A stretch of DNA of 55,776 nt from Chloroflexota bacterium. GTDB taxonomy: Bacteria; Chloroflexota; Anaerolineae; UBA7937; B3-Chlor. The notes beneath the pieces were generated by a model. It ran no database searches. It was given only the letters and a program-made list of their open reading frames with translations, and was not told where the DNA came from. The stretch spans positions 1-55,776 of the forward strand of contig JAUVXJ010000020.1 in NCBI GenBank assembly GCA_030603665.1, in the 5' to 3' direction. Positions within the stretch are counted from its first letter, which is position 1, and each line of letters begins with the position of its first letter. Made by a program: the position numbers and the translations under genes. Shown here piece after piece: positions 40,262 through 48,247 of the stretch.

Positions 40262-40327
40262 GCGATTGGGCGACTGACCTTGGGTCTTGATCAGTCGCGG
40301 GGAAGGACTGACTCTGGAGAGATATTG

Positions 40328-41500
40328 ATGCTGGAAGGGAAAGCACCTAGGCAGCAACTGGGGCACTATCCGCTTGAGACGTTGAAGAGGGTCGACAAGC
40401 CCACGACGTACGTCGGGCCAGACGTGCAAAGGGTAAGCGATCGTCAGGCGGGTTTCATGAAGGCAGCCTGGGGCGACTACGGGGCGCACCTTCAGGCTGA
40501 GATGAGGCGCTTCATCGCGAAGGAACCGGTATCGGGATCACTGTATCAGATGTGCCGGGGCCTTGGCCTCATGGAACCGGTAGAGGTGTACCCCAAACAG
40601 GCCCCTATCCCCCAGGACCGGGTGGCTCAATCGAGACACGTCAAGGCCCTGGGCTACTTCCTGCGGGCGGACTGCATGGGAGTGTGCGAGCTACCTCAGT
40701 ATGCAGTGTACGCCTCCGACAGGAAGGAGCAGCCCGTCGAGCTCGACCACAAGTATGCTATCGTGATCCTCATCGATCAGGGCTGGCGCACCTTCAACGG
40801 TGCTCTGGGCAGCGACTGGATCAGCGGCGCTCAGAGCTTCAAGAGTTATGCCACCAGCGGCTTCATTGCCACAGTGATGGCCAACTACATCAGGCGTCTG
40901 GGATACGAGGCGGAACCACACTTTCCCACCCACTACAAAGTGGTGATGCCGCCTCTGGTCCTGCTGTCGGGGTTGGGCGAGATGTCCCGGTTCGGAAACA
41001 CGGTGCTCAACCCCTTCTTGGGGCCGAGGTTCAAGGCCTCAGCGGTGACCACCAACCTGCCTCTGGAGCCCGACAAGCCCATAGACTTCAATCTTCAACA
41101 CTACTGCCAGGTATGCAAGAAGTGCGCAAAGGAGTGTCCATCTCAGGCCATCTCCCACAGCGACGAGATGATCGTCTACAACGACTACGAGACGTACGAG
41201 CTAGACGTAGAGGCGTGTACGCGGATGCGGGTTGGCAATCCGGCTGGTGCATCCTGTGGCCGGTGTATCAAGGTCTGCCCGTGGAACAAACCGTACCAGG
41301 GGATACACAAAGCAGTCGAGTGGTTGCTAGAGCGGTCCGTGCTGACGCATCGCTTCTCGGTGTGGATGGACGATCGCCTGGGGTATGGGGAGCAGAACAT
41401 CGAGGACAAGTGGTGGTACGATCTGGAGGAGATCGAAGGCGTGTTCGAGGTGCCAAAGAAGGTTGGCGCCAGGAGGAAGGACAGCGCCCTCGTGGAGTAG
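40328..41500 (+). CDS. RdhA-like reductive dehalogenase homologue 4
   Basis: 390 residues from ATG 40328; GGAGAG is close upstream, and a TTG at 40280 is too far from a ribosome-binding site. Cluster motifs CQVCKKCAKECP and CTRMRV ... CGRCIKVCP. It is the most divergent of the four, with different codons across most of its length and a shorter C-terminus ending ARRKDSALVE in place of the conserved EEDDS tail. Probably the oldest copy, or the one diverging fastest. A REP-like element separates it from homologue 3. Confidence 0.85.
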   Translation: MLEGKAPRQQLGHYPLETLKRVDKPTTYVGPDVQRVSDRQAGFMKAAWGDYGAHLQAEMRRFIAKEPVSGSLYQMCRGLGLMEPVEVYPKQAPIPQDRVAQSRHVKALGYFLRADCMGVCELPQYAVYASDRKEQPVELDHKYAIVILIDQGWRTFNGALGSDWISGAQSFKSYATSGFIATVMANYIRRLGYEAEPHFPTHYKVVMPPLVLLSGLGEMSRFGNTVLNPFLGPRFKASAVTTNLPLEPDKPIDFNLQHYCQVCKKCAKECPSQAISHSDEMIVYNDYETYELDVEACTRMRVGNPAGASCGRCIKVCPWNKPYQGIHKAVEWLLERSVLTHRFSVWMDDRLGYGEQNIEDKWWYDLEEIEGVFEVPKKVGARRKDSALVE

Positions 41501-41619
41501 GCTTGTGCCCGTGGCCGTGTAACCCGGGGCTCACGTGAGCTGCGGATGGGGCTGACGTCCGTAGATGCGCGGCCGGAATCCCAGCTGGCCGCCAAGAGCG
41601 AACCAGGCGGAGGGGATTG

Positions 41620-41916
41620 GTGTTGTCCAGCTTCATCTACCTGTTGAGGCCCAAGCGTCCGAGCCTCATTGACGATGCGAGTCCTGAAGAGGAGTCCAGG
41701 CTCGGTGAACACTTCGAGTACCTTCAGAGTGCTTTGGTGGAGGGCAAGCTGATTCTTGCGGGCCCGTGCGTCGATGGTGAGTTCGGAGTTGTCGTCTTTC
41801 GATCTGCCACGGAGGAGGAGGCACAGGAGTTCATGCTGAGCGATCCTGCCATCAGACACGGCCTGATGAACGCAGAGCTACATCCCTTCCGCGTCTCGCT
41901 GATGGACACCGGCTGA
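41620..41916 (+). CDS. YCII-domain protein
   Basis: 98 residues from GTG 41620 with GGAGGGG a few bases upstream (TTG 41617 also possible). The FIYLLRPKRPSLIDDAS and GEHFEYLQSALVEGKLILAGP segments and the final FMLSDPAIRHGLMNAELHPFRV are typical of YciI, a ferredoxin-like fold that may carry out acid-base chemistry through a His/Asp pair. It follows the RdhA cluster in the same direction. Confidence 0.8.
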   Translation: MLSSFIYLLRPKRPSLIDDASPEEESRLGEHFEYLQSALVEGKLILAGPCVDGEFGVVVFRSATEEEAQEFMLSDPAIRHGLMNAELHPFRVSLMDTG

Positions 41917-42016
41917 ATCAGCGGTTCCGTCGCCTGCGCCCGGCCTACGGGCCTGTGGCCAATCGGCGATCCCGTGGCAAAAGGCGCATATTATTGGAGG
42001 GTGGGCCGAGAAGCCA

Positions 42017-43309
42017 GTGGAATCCCTAAGTGGTTTCGTCAGAGGGATACTCAGAAACCTGCTCACTGGGGAGGGCCAGATCGTTCTGGAGAGACGCGTC
42101 CCCTCACTCCAAGAGAGGTTCCAGGAGATAGAGGAGCTGGGCCTCTATCTACATATCCCCTTCTGCCGCCAGATCTGTCCCTACTGCCCCTACAACAAAG
42201 AGCTCTACCATTCAGAGGTGGCGGCGGAGTATGTGGACGCCCTAAGGGGGGAGATCGACCTCTATTCCTCTCTGGTGGGGCGGAAGCCTGTGACCTCCTT
42301 CTACATTGGCGGCGGGACTCCTACCGCTATGCTCCACAGCGGACTCCCGGAGATTCTGGACCAAGTCTTCAGCGCCTTCAACATGCAGTGCGAGATCCAC
42401 CTGGAGAGTCACCCCAACGACTTGAGTGCAGAGAACCTCGACAGCATCGCTTCCCTGGGGGTGGAGCATCTGAGCATAGGGGTGGAGGCTTTGCAGGATA
42501 GGCACTTGCGGATGCTCGGTAGACCGTACACCGCCCGGCAGGCCAAGGAGGCGGTGGGACGGGCGACAGAAGCAGGCTTCAAGTGTGTGAACGCAGACAT
42601 GATCTTCGCCTTGCCAGGCCAGACGGCACGCGAGGTGGAGCAGACAGGTCGTGAACTCGTCGAGCTGGGTGTGGATCAGGTGGCGGCTTACCCCCTTTTC
42701 ACCTTCCCCTACACTCAGATGGGTCGCCAGGCCGATGGGGAGAGTCACGGCAACTCCGGAGTCCTGAGGCGTCGCAGAATGCTGGGTATCCTGGAGGAGA
42801 TCTTCTACGCCGAGGGGTATGAGAGGACCTCTGTCTGGGCCTTCACCAGGCCAGAAGTGCCCAGGTACTGCTCTGTGACGGTGCCTCTTTACCTCGGACT
42901 CGGCGCTAGTGCAGGCTCCTATCTGAAAGACGTCTTCTACCTGAACACATTCAACGTGAGCGAGTACATCCGCGCTGTACAGAATGGAAGGCTGCCCGTC
43001 GCGCTCTCGCTGGGGTTGTCGGAGCGGATGCAGATGGCGGGCTGGCTCTACTGGAGGATCTACGAAACCAGATTCCAGAAGAGCGACTTCATGGCGAGGT
43101 TTGGGTGCGATCTCGACCGCGTTTTCGGGAAGTTCCTGAGACCACTGTCCTGGGCGGGTTTGCTGCAAGACGACGGAGCGGAAGTGGTCCTTTCCGACGA
43201 AGGAACGTACTGGCTGCATGTGCTGGAGGACCTGTTTTCCATCGACCATGTGGGCAAGCTGTGGGGGACTTCACAGCAAGAGCCCTGGCCGGAGAGGGTC
43301 GTGCTCTGA
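42017..43309 (+). CDS. HemW/HemN-like radical SAM protein
   Basis: 430 residues from GTG 42017. The radical SAM motif is C50-x3-C54-x2-C57 in YLHIPFCRQICPYC, and the SAM loop is SFYIGGGTPTA. The HLSIGVEALQDRHLRMLGR and ADMIFALPGQT stretches match the coproporphyrinogen-dehydrogenase/HemW family, and the HemN C-terminal domain follows. HemN proper has the R and N residues needed to oxidise coproporphyrinogen; HemW-like members are heme chaperones or methylases. I cannot separate these by eye. No heme genes are next to it. Confidence 0.8.
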   Translation: MESLSGFVRGILRNLLTGEGQIVLERRVPSLQERFQEIEELGLYLHIPFCRQICPYCPYNKELYHSEVAAEYVDALRGEIDLYSSLVGRKPVTSFYIGGGTPTAMLHSGLPEILDQVFSAFNMQCEIHLESHPNDLSAENLDSIASLGVEHLSIGVEALQDRHLRMLGRPYTARQAKEAVGRATEAGFKCVNADMIFALPGQTAREVEQTGRELVELGVDQVAAYPLFTFPYTQMGRQADGESHGNSGVLRRRRMLGILEEIFYAEGYERTSVWAFTRPEVPRYCSVTVPLYLGLGASAGSYLKDVFYLNTFNVSEYIRAVQNGRLPVALSLGLSERMQMAGWLYWRIYETRFQKSDFMARFGCDLDRVFGKFLRPLSWAGLLQDDGAEVVLSDEGTYWLHVLEDLFSIDHVGKLWGTSQQEPWPERVVL

Positions 43310-43389
43310 GCGCCGCAGCGGTGCTCTTCTATCCTGGGTACCTGGCCACAGCTCTACCACAGGGTACATGCCGAACATCCAAGACGGTC

Positions 43390-43418
43390 TTGATGGAGTG
43401 GTCAAGGTCGTATACAAT
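43390..43418 (+). promoter_or_regulatory. Sigma70-type promoter before the EamA gene
   Basis: TTGATG (43390-43395), 17 bases, TACAAT (43413-43418). Start of transcription near 43425, about 110 bases ahead of ATG 43534. The 224-base spacer (43310-43533) holds no gene. Confidence 0.5.
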
Positions 43419-43533
43419 CATCGCTGCGGGAAACGGCCAATGAGGCGTGCTGCCAGCGGGGCTGTTGGTTAGGCCGCAGGCGATGGAGCGATGGGGGAGG
43501 TCCTATTGGATTTCGAACTGCGATGGTGCCGGA

Positions 43534-44463
43534 ATGAGTGAAAGCGAAAGTAGCGCACGAGGCGCTGGGGCCGTCCCTCTCAGGGCCAGCCTGATACTGG
43601 CCGGGCTTTGCCTGCTCTGGGGCGGCAACCTGGTGAGCATCAAGATCAGCAACCAGGGCATACCGCCCTTGTTGGGCGCTGTGGCTCGGTCCTGTGTGGC
43701 CGCTCTCCTTGTCTGGATCTATGCGCGCAGCAGGCGCGAGGGCGTCTTCTTCTTGCGGAAGGACCTGAGGCACGCGGTCGTCCTCGGCGCGATCTTCGGC
43801 GTCGAGTTCGTCTTCCTATACTGGGGGTTGGCCTTCACCCACGCCTCGCGGGGCATCATCTTCGTCTACACTCAGCCCTTCTGGACCGCTATCGGTGCCC
43901 ACTTCCTGCTCACCGGCGACAGGCTGAATTCGGTGAAGGTGTCCGGTCTGGTCCTGGCTTTTCTCGGTCTGGTCTCGGTCTTCTGGTCGAGGTCCGCTGA
44001 CCTGGGACCACTCTACTGGTTGGGCGATCTGATGCTGGTGGCCGGCGGCCTCTGCTGGGCGGCGACAACCATCTACGTGAAGAGGATTGTGGCGGGGCGT
44101 GACTACACGCACTATCAGACGCTCTTCTCTCAGCTCTTTTTCTCCATTCCGGTGCTGGGTGTAGCTTGGTTGATCTTCCAGCGCACGGATGCCGTCAATC
44201 TCACAGTCCCGGTTCTGGGTGCCTTCTTCTATCAAGCTGTGATCATCGCGTTTTTCAGCTACATGGCATGGTTCTGGATGATCCACCGCTACTCCGTCAG
44301 CCGCCTGGCGGCTTTCACCTTCCTCACGCCACTGTTTGGCGTCATCCTGAGCGGGCTAATCCTGAAGGAGCCCATTCCACTCTTGCTGTGGTTGGGCCTC
44401 GTGCTGGTGGGAGCGGGCATCTTCCTGGTCAACAAACCGCAAGCGACCCCTGCCCGAGCCTGA
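43534..44463 (+). CDS. EamA/DMT-family transporter
   Basis: 309 residues from ATG 43534. Two EamA repeats give ten membrane helices; the first starts LILAGLCLLWGGNLVSIKIS and the second LMLVAGGLCWAATTIYVKRI, with the usual final GLVLVGAGIFLVN. Such proteins export or import small metabolites (amino acids, nucleotide sugars, quaternary compounds). No substrate-specific signature is visible. Confidence 0.9.
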   Translation: MSESESSARGAGAVPLRASLILAGLCLLWGGNLVSIKISNQGIPPLLGAVARSCVAALLVWIYARSRREGVFFLRKDLRHAVVLGAIFGVEFVFLYWGLAFTHASRGIIFVYTQPFWTAIGAHFLLTGDRLNSVKVSGLVLAFLGLVSVFWSRSADLGPLYWLGDLMLVAGGLCWAATTIYVKRIVAGRDYTHYQTLFSQLFFSIPVLGVAWLIFQRTDAVNLTVPVLGAFFYQAVIIAFFSYMAWFWMIHRYSVSRLAAFTFLTPLFGVILSGLILKEPIPLLLWLGLVLVGAGIFLVNKPQATPARA

Positions 44464-44578
44464 ATCGCCTCAGCCGTCCAGGGGTAGTATCTCTAGAACG
44501 CCTGCGGATGAAGCATAACAACCTCCTCTCTCCGCGTCACGCCGACTTCTACCTATTCCGCGCCTGCATCGAGCGACC

Positions 44579-44607
44579 TTGGCTAGCTCATCGCGTTCAG
44601 CTATAAT
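44579..44607 (+). promoter_or_regulatory. Sigma70-type promoter before DUF1232
   Basis: TTGGCT (44579-44584), 17 bases, TATAAT (44602-44607). Drives the DUF1232 gene starting at 44674 and probably the HAD gene after it. Confidence 0.6.
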
Positions 44608-44673
44608 CCGCCGGTTGCGGCTCAGTGGCCGCCATGGTGGCGACACGATAGGGGGCATGCTCAAGACTTGAAG

Positions 44674-45060
44674 ATGCTGGAGAACTGGCAGCAACGGGCC
44701 AGACAGCTGAAGGTGGAGACCTACGCCGTCTACCTGGCCTACAAAGACCCCAGGGTTTCCTGGTACGCCAGGGTCTTCGCCGCCTGCGTGGTGGGTTACG
44801 CCTTCAGCCCCATAGACCTGATTCCAGACCCCATCCCCATCCTGGGGTACCTGGACGATCTGGTACTAGTTCCGCTGGGCATCGCCCTGGGGCTGAGGAT
44901 GATTCCTGAGAACGTCATGGCGGAGTGCCGGGAAATGGCGGACGCAGCCATGCGCGAAGGCAAGCCCACCAATTGGAAGGCGGCCGCGGCCATCGTGACC
45001 CTGTGGGTACTCACGGCCCTGCTGGTGACCGTGGTCATGGTGCGCATGGTGAGAGGCTAG
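44674..45060 (+). CDS. DUF1232 (YkvA-type) membrane protein
   Basis: 128 residues from ATG 44674 (TTG 44668 possible). The family signature GYAFSPIDLIPDPIPILGYLDDLVLVPLG is clear; a membrane helix covers the C-terminal LWVLTALLVTVVMV. Function unknown; the family is widespread and often near membrane-stress genes. The HAD gene follows by 70 bases. Confidence 0.88.
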   Translation: MLENWQQRARQLKVETYAVYLAYKDPRVSWYARVFAACVVGYAFSPIDLIPDPIPILGYLDDLVLVPLGIALGLRMIPENVMAECREMADAAMREGKPTNWKAAAAIVTLWVLTALLVTVVMVRMVRG

Positions 45061-45078
45061 GGCAGTTCAGAAGACCTG

Positions 45079-45103
45079 CCGCGCGTCAATCCGAGGCGCG
45101 CGG
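45079..45103 (+). other. Hairpin before the HAD gene
   Basis: A 7-bp perfect stem CCGCGCG / CGCGCGG around an 11-base loop. No U-run follows, so it is not a classical terminator; it could be a transcript-processing structure or a weak attenuator in front of the HAD gene at 45131. Confidence 0.3.
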
Positions 45104-45130
45104 TGAAAGGAAGGAGTCTTCTCCATCAGA

Positions 45131-45799
45131 ATGATTCGAGCGTTGATCTTCGATTTCGACGGGTTGATCTTGGACACAGAGGGCCCCATCTACCGGGCGT
45201 GGGTGGAAATCTACCAGGAGCTGGGGGCTGACTTGCCTCTCTCGGCCTGGGAGGCCTGGGTTGGCGGTTCCCCTCAAGGGTTCGACCCCTGCGGCTACCT
45301 GGAGTCTCAGCTGGGTTGGGCGGTGGATCGTGAAACGCTCACCGAGAGGGCAAGCGATCGCGAGGAGGAGTTGATCCTGCTAGAGAGCGCACTGCCCGGC
45401 GTGGAGGAGTACATCGCCGATGCCAGGGGGTTGGGCCTCAAGCTAGGGGTGGCCTCCAGTTCGGATTGCCCGTGGGTGTACCGCCACCTGGAGCGCCTGG
45501 GGTTGAAGGGGCACTTCGACTCCATCAAGTGTGCTGAAGACGTGAAGAACGTCAAGCCGAGCCCGGATCTGTACCTGGCGGTGCTGGATGAGCTGAGTGT
45601 TGATCCCGAAGAGGCCATCGCGCTGGAGGACTCCCCCAATGGCATCACGGCAGCTCAGGCAGCGAGCCTGTTCTGTGTGGTGGTGCCCAACCCCCTGACG
45701 TCTCAGATGCCCACCGATCACGCGGACCTGAGGCTGGGCTCACTGGCAGACCTGCCGGTGGAAGACCTGCTGTCTCGGGTGGGCAGCGATGATCGATAG
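45131..45799 (+). CDS. HAD-family phosphatase (beta-phosphoglucomutase-like)
   Basis: 222 residues, the typical length. All four motifs are visible: DFDGLILDTE (nucleophile Asp), GVASSSD (Ser/Thr), VKPSPDLY (Lys) and EDSPNG (acidic pair). The helical cap lies between the first two. It dephosphorylates a small sugar phosphate or nucleotide; substrate unclear. Confidence 0.92.
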   Translation: MIRALIFDFDGLILDTEGPIYRAWVEIYQELGADLPLSAWEAWVGGSPQGFDPCGYLESQLGWAVDRETLTERASDREEELILLESALPGVEEYIADARGLGLKLGVASSSDCPWVYRHLERLGLKGHFDSIKCAEDVKNVKPSPDLYLAVLDELSVDPEEAIALEDSPNGITAAQAASLFCVVVPNPLTSQMPTDHADLRLGSLADLPVEDLLSRVGSDDR

Positions 45800-45852
45800 G
45801 CAAGGCTCGACGTATTGGCGTCTCCCGCCAAGCCTTCGCAGGACGCTGGTGG

Positions 45853-45882
45853 TCAGGGCACCCTGGTCCTGAGGATCGCGGC
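45853..45882 (-). pseudogene. Fragment resembling the end of the metallohydrolase gene
   Basis: On the minus strand this reads AAILRTRVP and a stop, like GAILSTRVPA at the end of the ComEC-like gene (46444-47358). 23 of 24 bases match 46450-46473. A weaker third copy lies at 46191-46214 (about 17 of 24). Only nine codons remain, so it is a scar, not a gene. The 335-base stretch 46109-46443 holds no gene apart from that third copy. Confidence 0.4.
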
Positions 45883-45973
45883 TCAGTCCAAGCCGCGCAG
45901 GAAACGGGCAACGTGTGCGGGTGGCCCTGAGGGAGTTCTGTCAAGGCGTTGCTGTCCTGTCCTCCCTGTCCTT

Positions 45974-46108
45974 CTAGGGTGTGTATTCCGTCCCTTTGCA
46001 CCTAGGGCAGGGCGGCAGGGTGTCGGTGTCATCGTCGAGTACCACCTTCTGCAGGCAGTTCAGGCAAGTGTATATGCCCTTGCCTGGCTTTTCGCCTGTG
46101 GTTGACAT
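45974..46108 (-). CDS. Zinc-ribbon miniprotein, 44 residues
   Basis: An ATG at 46108 on the minus strand, preceded by AAGGAGGAG, a strong ribosome-binding site. The protein is MSTTGEKPGKGIYTCLN ... LPPCPRCKGTEYTP. Two C-x2-C knuckles (CLNC and CPRC) would bind one zinc or iron. The pattern (G-x-Y-x-C-x-x-C ... LPPCPRC) is that of short zinc-ribbon proteins often near rubrerythrin and redox genes. It is too short for most gene finders but the start signal and cysteine pattern support it well. Confidence 0.8.
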   Translation of the reverse strand: MSTTGEKPGKGIYTCLNCLQKVVLDDDTDTLPPCPRCKGTEYTP

Positions 46109-46443
46109 GTTCTCCTCCTTCGCGGCGGGCGCCGCTCGACGCCAGCGTTGTCGTGAGCACTGGTGAAGGCGCAGTCAATTTGTGAGCGCCGGCACTTTGG
46201 TGGTGAGGGTCGATTTGAGACAAGGGCGTTGCAGAGCCAATGCGACGACTGCGATGCAAGGATGGCAGAGCAGCCTGCCGCTGGCGGGTGCTTGCAGGTC
46301 GACCTCGATGCAACAAGATTGTGTGCGACACATTATGCGTTGTCAAGCTCTCCTGGTGTGCGCCGGGTGCGTGCGCATCGCGAAGACCACCGACTCCTTC
46401 TGTGTCGGGTCGCGTTGCATCTCTATCGCAGGAGATGCGTCGC

Positions 46444-47358
46444 TCATGCGGGCACCCTGGTGCTGAGGATCGCCCCCCAATCGGTAAGAGGCAGGGGTCC
46501 AGGCTGATGGGCTGACAGTAGCTCAGCGGTCGGGTCGCGGTATGAGACCACATCGTACTGACCTGCTGCGTCCACGGTGATCTTGATGCTTCCCGTTATG
46601 GCAGTGAGAGCCACGGTGTTGTCCTTGGCGTATTCGAGGAAGGTGGCACTGCCGATGAGGTCGGGAAGCTCATGACCCGACGCGGGATCGGACGACACAA
46701 TCACCAGTTCCGGCGCCAGCCGCTCTAGCCTCTCAAACTGAGTCCCTCTCTTGCTGCCGTGGTGGGCGGCCCTAAGTACATCGCATGGCTCTGCCAGCAT
46801 GCCTTCCCGGTCGTAGTGTGCCCAGTTTTCCATCTGGGCATCAGCGGCGAAGACCATGGTGAACCCCTCGCAGTTCAGCCTGGCCAGGATGGAGAGGTGG
46901 TTTGGTTTGAGCAGATGGCGTCTGTCTAACTCCTCGAGAATGTAGTTGGGTGGGCCGAGCAGTTCCAGGCACAGTTCACCCTCGAGCGCAGGGTAGGTGC
47001 CGCCGTCGGGATAGCTGCGCTGGTAGCCTGCCAGGAAGTGCACTGGAATGTCCTCCTCTTCGCTGGCGTTGATGATCTCGTGGTACATCGGTGTGCCAGC
47101 GTACTGCCAGAAGGGGGCCAGACTGACTTCTTCGACGTCATAGTCCTCCAGCAGTCCTGTGACGGCGCTGTAGTGATCCAGATGGGGATGGGTGACCACC
47201 AGGTGAGTTATCGTTCGGTGGGCACTGATGGTATCCAGGGCGTCTTTCACCTTGGGAGGCCGGTAGGCATCGATGACGACGATATTGTCCTGCGGCGTCT
47301 TGATGATGGCCGTGTCGCCCTGGCCTACGTTGAGGACGTAGATTTCGAGAGCACACAT
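46444..47358 (-). CDS. ComEC/Rec2-like metallo-beta-lactamase-fold hydrolase
   Basis: 304 residues. The H-x-H-x-D-H motif is THPHLDHYS; the ComEC-type second half has TMVFAADAQMENW and RAAHHGSKRGT. This is the soluble ComEC-like MBL group; ComEC itself is a nuclease, and free-standing members occur in variable and defence-like loci. No signal or membrane helix is seen. It is 17 bases downstream of the 153-residue gene, so both share the promoter at 47909-47937. Confidence 0.85.
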   Translation of the reverse strand: MCALEIYVLNVGQGDTAIIKTPQDNIVVIDAYRPPKVKDALDTISAHRTITHLVVTHPHLDHYSAVTGLLEDYDVEEVSLAPFWQYAGTPMYHEIINASEEEDIPVHFLAGYQRSYPDGGTYPALEGELCLELLGPPNYILEELDRRHLLKPNHLSILARLNCEGFTMVFAADAQMENWAHYDREGMLAEPCDVLRAAHHGSKRGTQFERLERLAPELVIVSSDPASGHELPDLIGSATFLEYAKDNTVALTAITGSIKITVDAAGQYDVVSYRDPTAELLSAHQPGPLPLTDWGAILSTRVPA

Positions 47359-47375
47359 CGGTCGCCTCCTGTCTA

Positions 47376-47837
47376 CTACAACCGTCGCAGGAAGGTCTGG
47401 GCTTCCTCACCGTCGGCCATCTCGGGCTCTGGCACCCCGCGGTCTGTAGGTGGAGATACCCGGTCCAGGGCCTCGAGGGTGAACCGTGGTGGTCCGGGAG
47501 TGTCATCCGTGTCCGCGATACCGCGCGCGACGCCCTCGAGGGCAGCTCCATCCGCCAGTCCCGACTTTGACACTTTGCCCGTCTCCGCCAGCAGTCCGTA
47601 GGTGGCGCTGATGGCCTCGGGGCTGATCCCCACGTCGATCCCCAACTCCTCGAAGCCTGCTGGGCTGACCTCAACCTCCATTCCGCGAGGGAAGTCTTCC
47701 AGCACTGATGGAGGCAAGAGGTCTTCTTGGACCATACCCTCCAGCTCGTCCTTGGGAATCCAGAGCAGCAGGCGGTCCTTTTCGTTGGGCGATGTAGGGT
47801 AGTAGGCACGTTTCCTGGGAGTACGGATGGGACTCAT
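47376..47837 (-). CDS. Unknown protein, partner of the metallohydrolase
   Basis: 153 residues from ATG 47837, with GGAGG six bases upstream (a TTG at 47849 would overlap it). It is acidic and hydrophilic, with KDRLLLWIPKDELEGMVQEDLLPPSVLEDFPRG and a Pro/Asp-rich tail, and no cysteines. I recognise no family. Tight spacing (17 bases) to the MBL gene suggests the two act together. Confidence 0.6.
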   Translation of the reverse strand: MSPIRTPRKRAYYPTSPNEKDRLLLWIPKDELEGMVQEDLLPPSVLEDFPRGMEVEVSPAGFEELGIDVGISPEAISATYGLLAETGKVSKSGLADGAALEGVARGIADTDDTPGPPRFTLEALDRVSPPTDRGVPEPEMADGEEAQTFLRRL

Positions 47838-47903
47838 CTCTTCCTCCAAAATGTCGCGAGGGACGGCAAAGCAAGGGGCGAAGTTGGGGACATAGGTAGG
47901 TTA

Positions 47904-47937
47904 GCTCAAGTATATACCATTTGAGCGACGTTGTCAA
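47904..47937 (-). promoter_or_regulatory. Promoter with palindromic operator over the -10
   Basis: On the minus strand: TTGACA (plus coordinates 47932-47937), 17 bases, TATACT (47909-47914). A palindrome GCTCAA-N11-TTGAGC (47904-47926) covers the -10 element. A dimeric repressor bound there would block the promoter. No regulator gene is adjacent. The remaining spacer up to 48160 holds no gene. Confidence 0.65.
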
Positions 47938-48159
47938 GGCTTCGGGGCCGAGTCTCGTATAGAGGTTCAGCGACAAGAGTGGTGCTCACATCGTCGCATG
48001 ACCTGTCGGGAGAGGCCAGGCAGCAAGGATCTGGAGAACGTATGCGGCTGCACTCAGGTTCGCTCCGCCTCGGGACGCATACTGAGCGCGGTCCTGAGCC
48101 ACGTCACTGGAGAGCCGGGCCGGCGGCCGGGGGGTCTTTCTACCCTCCACTGGAGGCGA

Positions 48160-48188
48160 TTGCCGCACGTCTGAAGCTCTGGTAGAAT
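48160..48188 (+). promoter_or_regulatory. Sigma70-type promoter of the M24 peptidase
   Basis: TTGCCG (48160-48165), 17 bases, TAGAAT (48183-48188), also with a TGG extended element. A transcript start near 48195 makes TTG 48248 the likely translation start, since the TTG at 48197 is at the transcript end. Confidence 0.55.
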
Positions 48189-48247
48189 GTGCAACGTTGC
48201 GGCACGGGCCTCCGTGGCGCACGGGAAGTACATGTTGGGAGGGAGCA

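Noticed and set aside
12..40299. TCTTGATCAGTCGC shared by the transposase start (about 11-24) and the spacer before RdhA-like gene 4 (about 40284-40297)
   Set aside because: Only 14 bases match and the flanks diverge at once, so it is probably chance rather than a second transposase remnant.
36218..41500. Calling the four Fe-S proteins epoxyqueuosine reductase (QueG)
   Set aside because: QueG has the double ferredoxin motif too, but the DKPIDFG block, the long C-x12-C spacing and four-fold tandem copies fit RdhA better.
45079..45103. Terminator between the DUF1232 and HAD genes
   Set aside because: The hairpin is good but no U-run follows, so it was listed as an unspecified structure.
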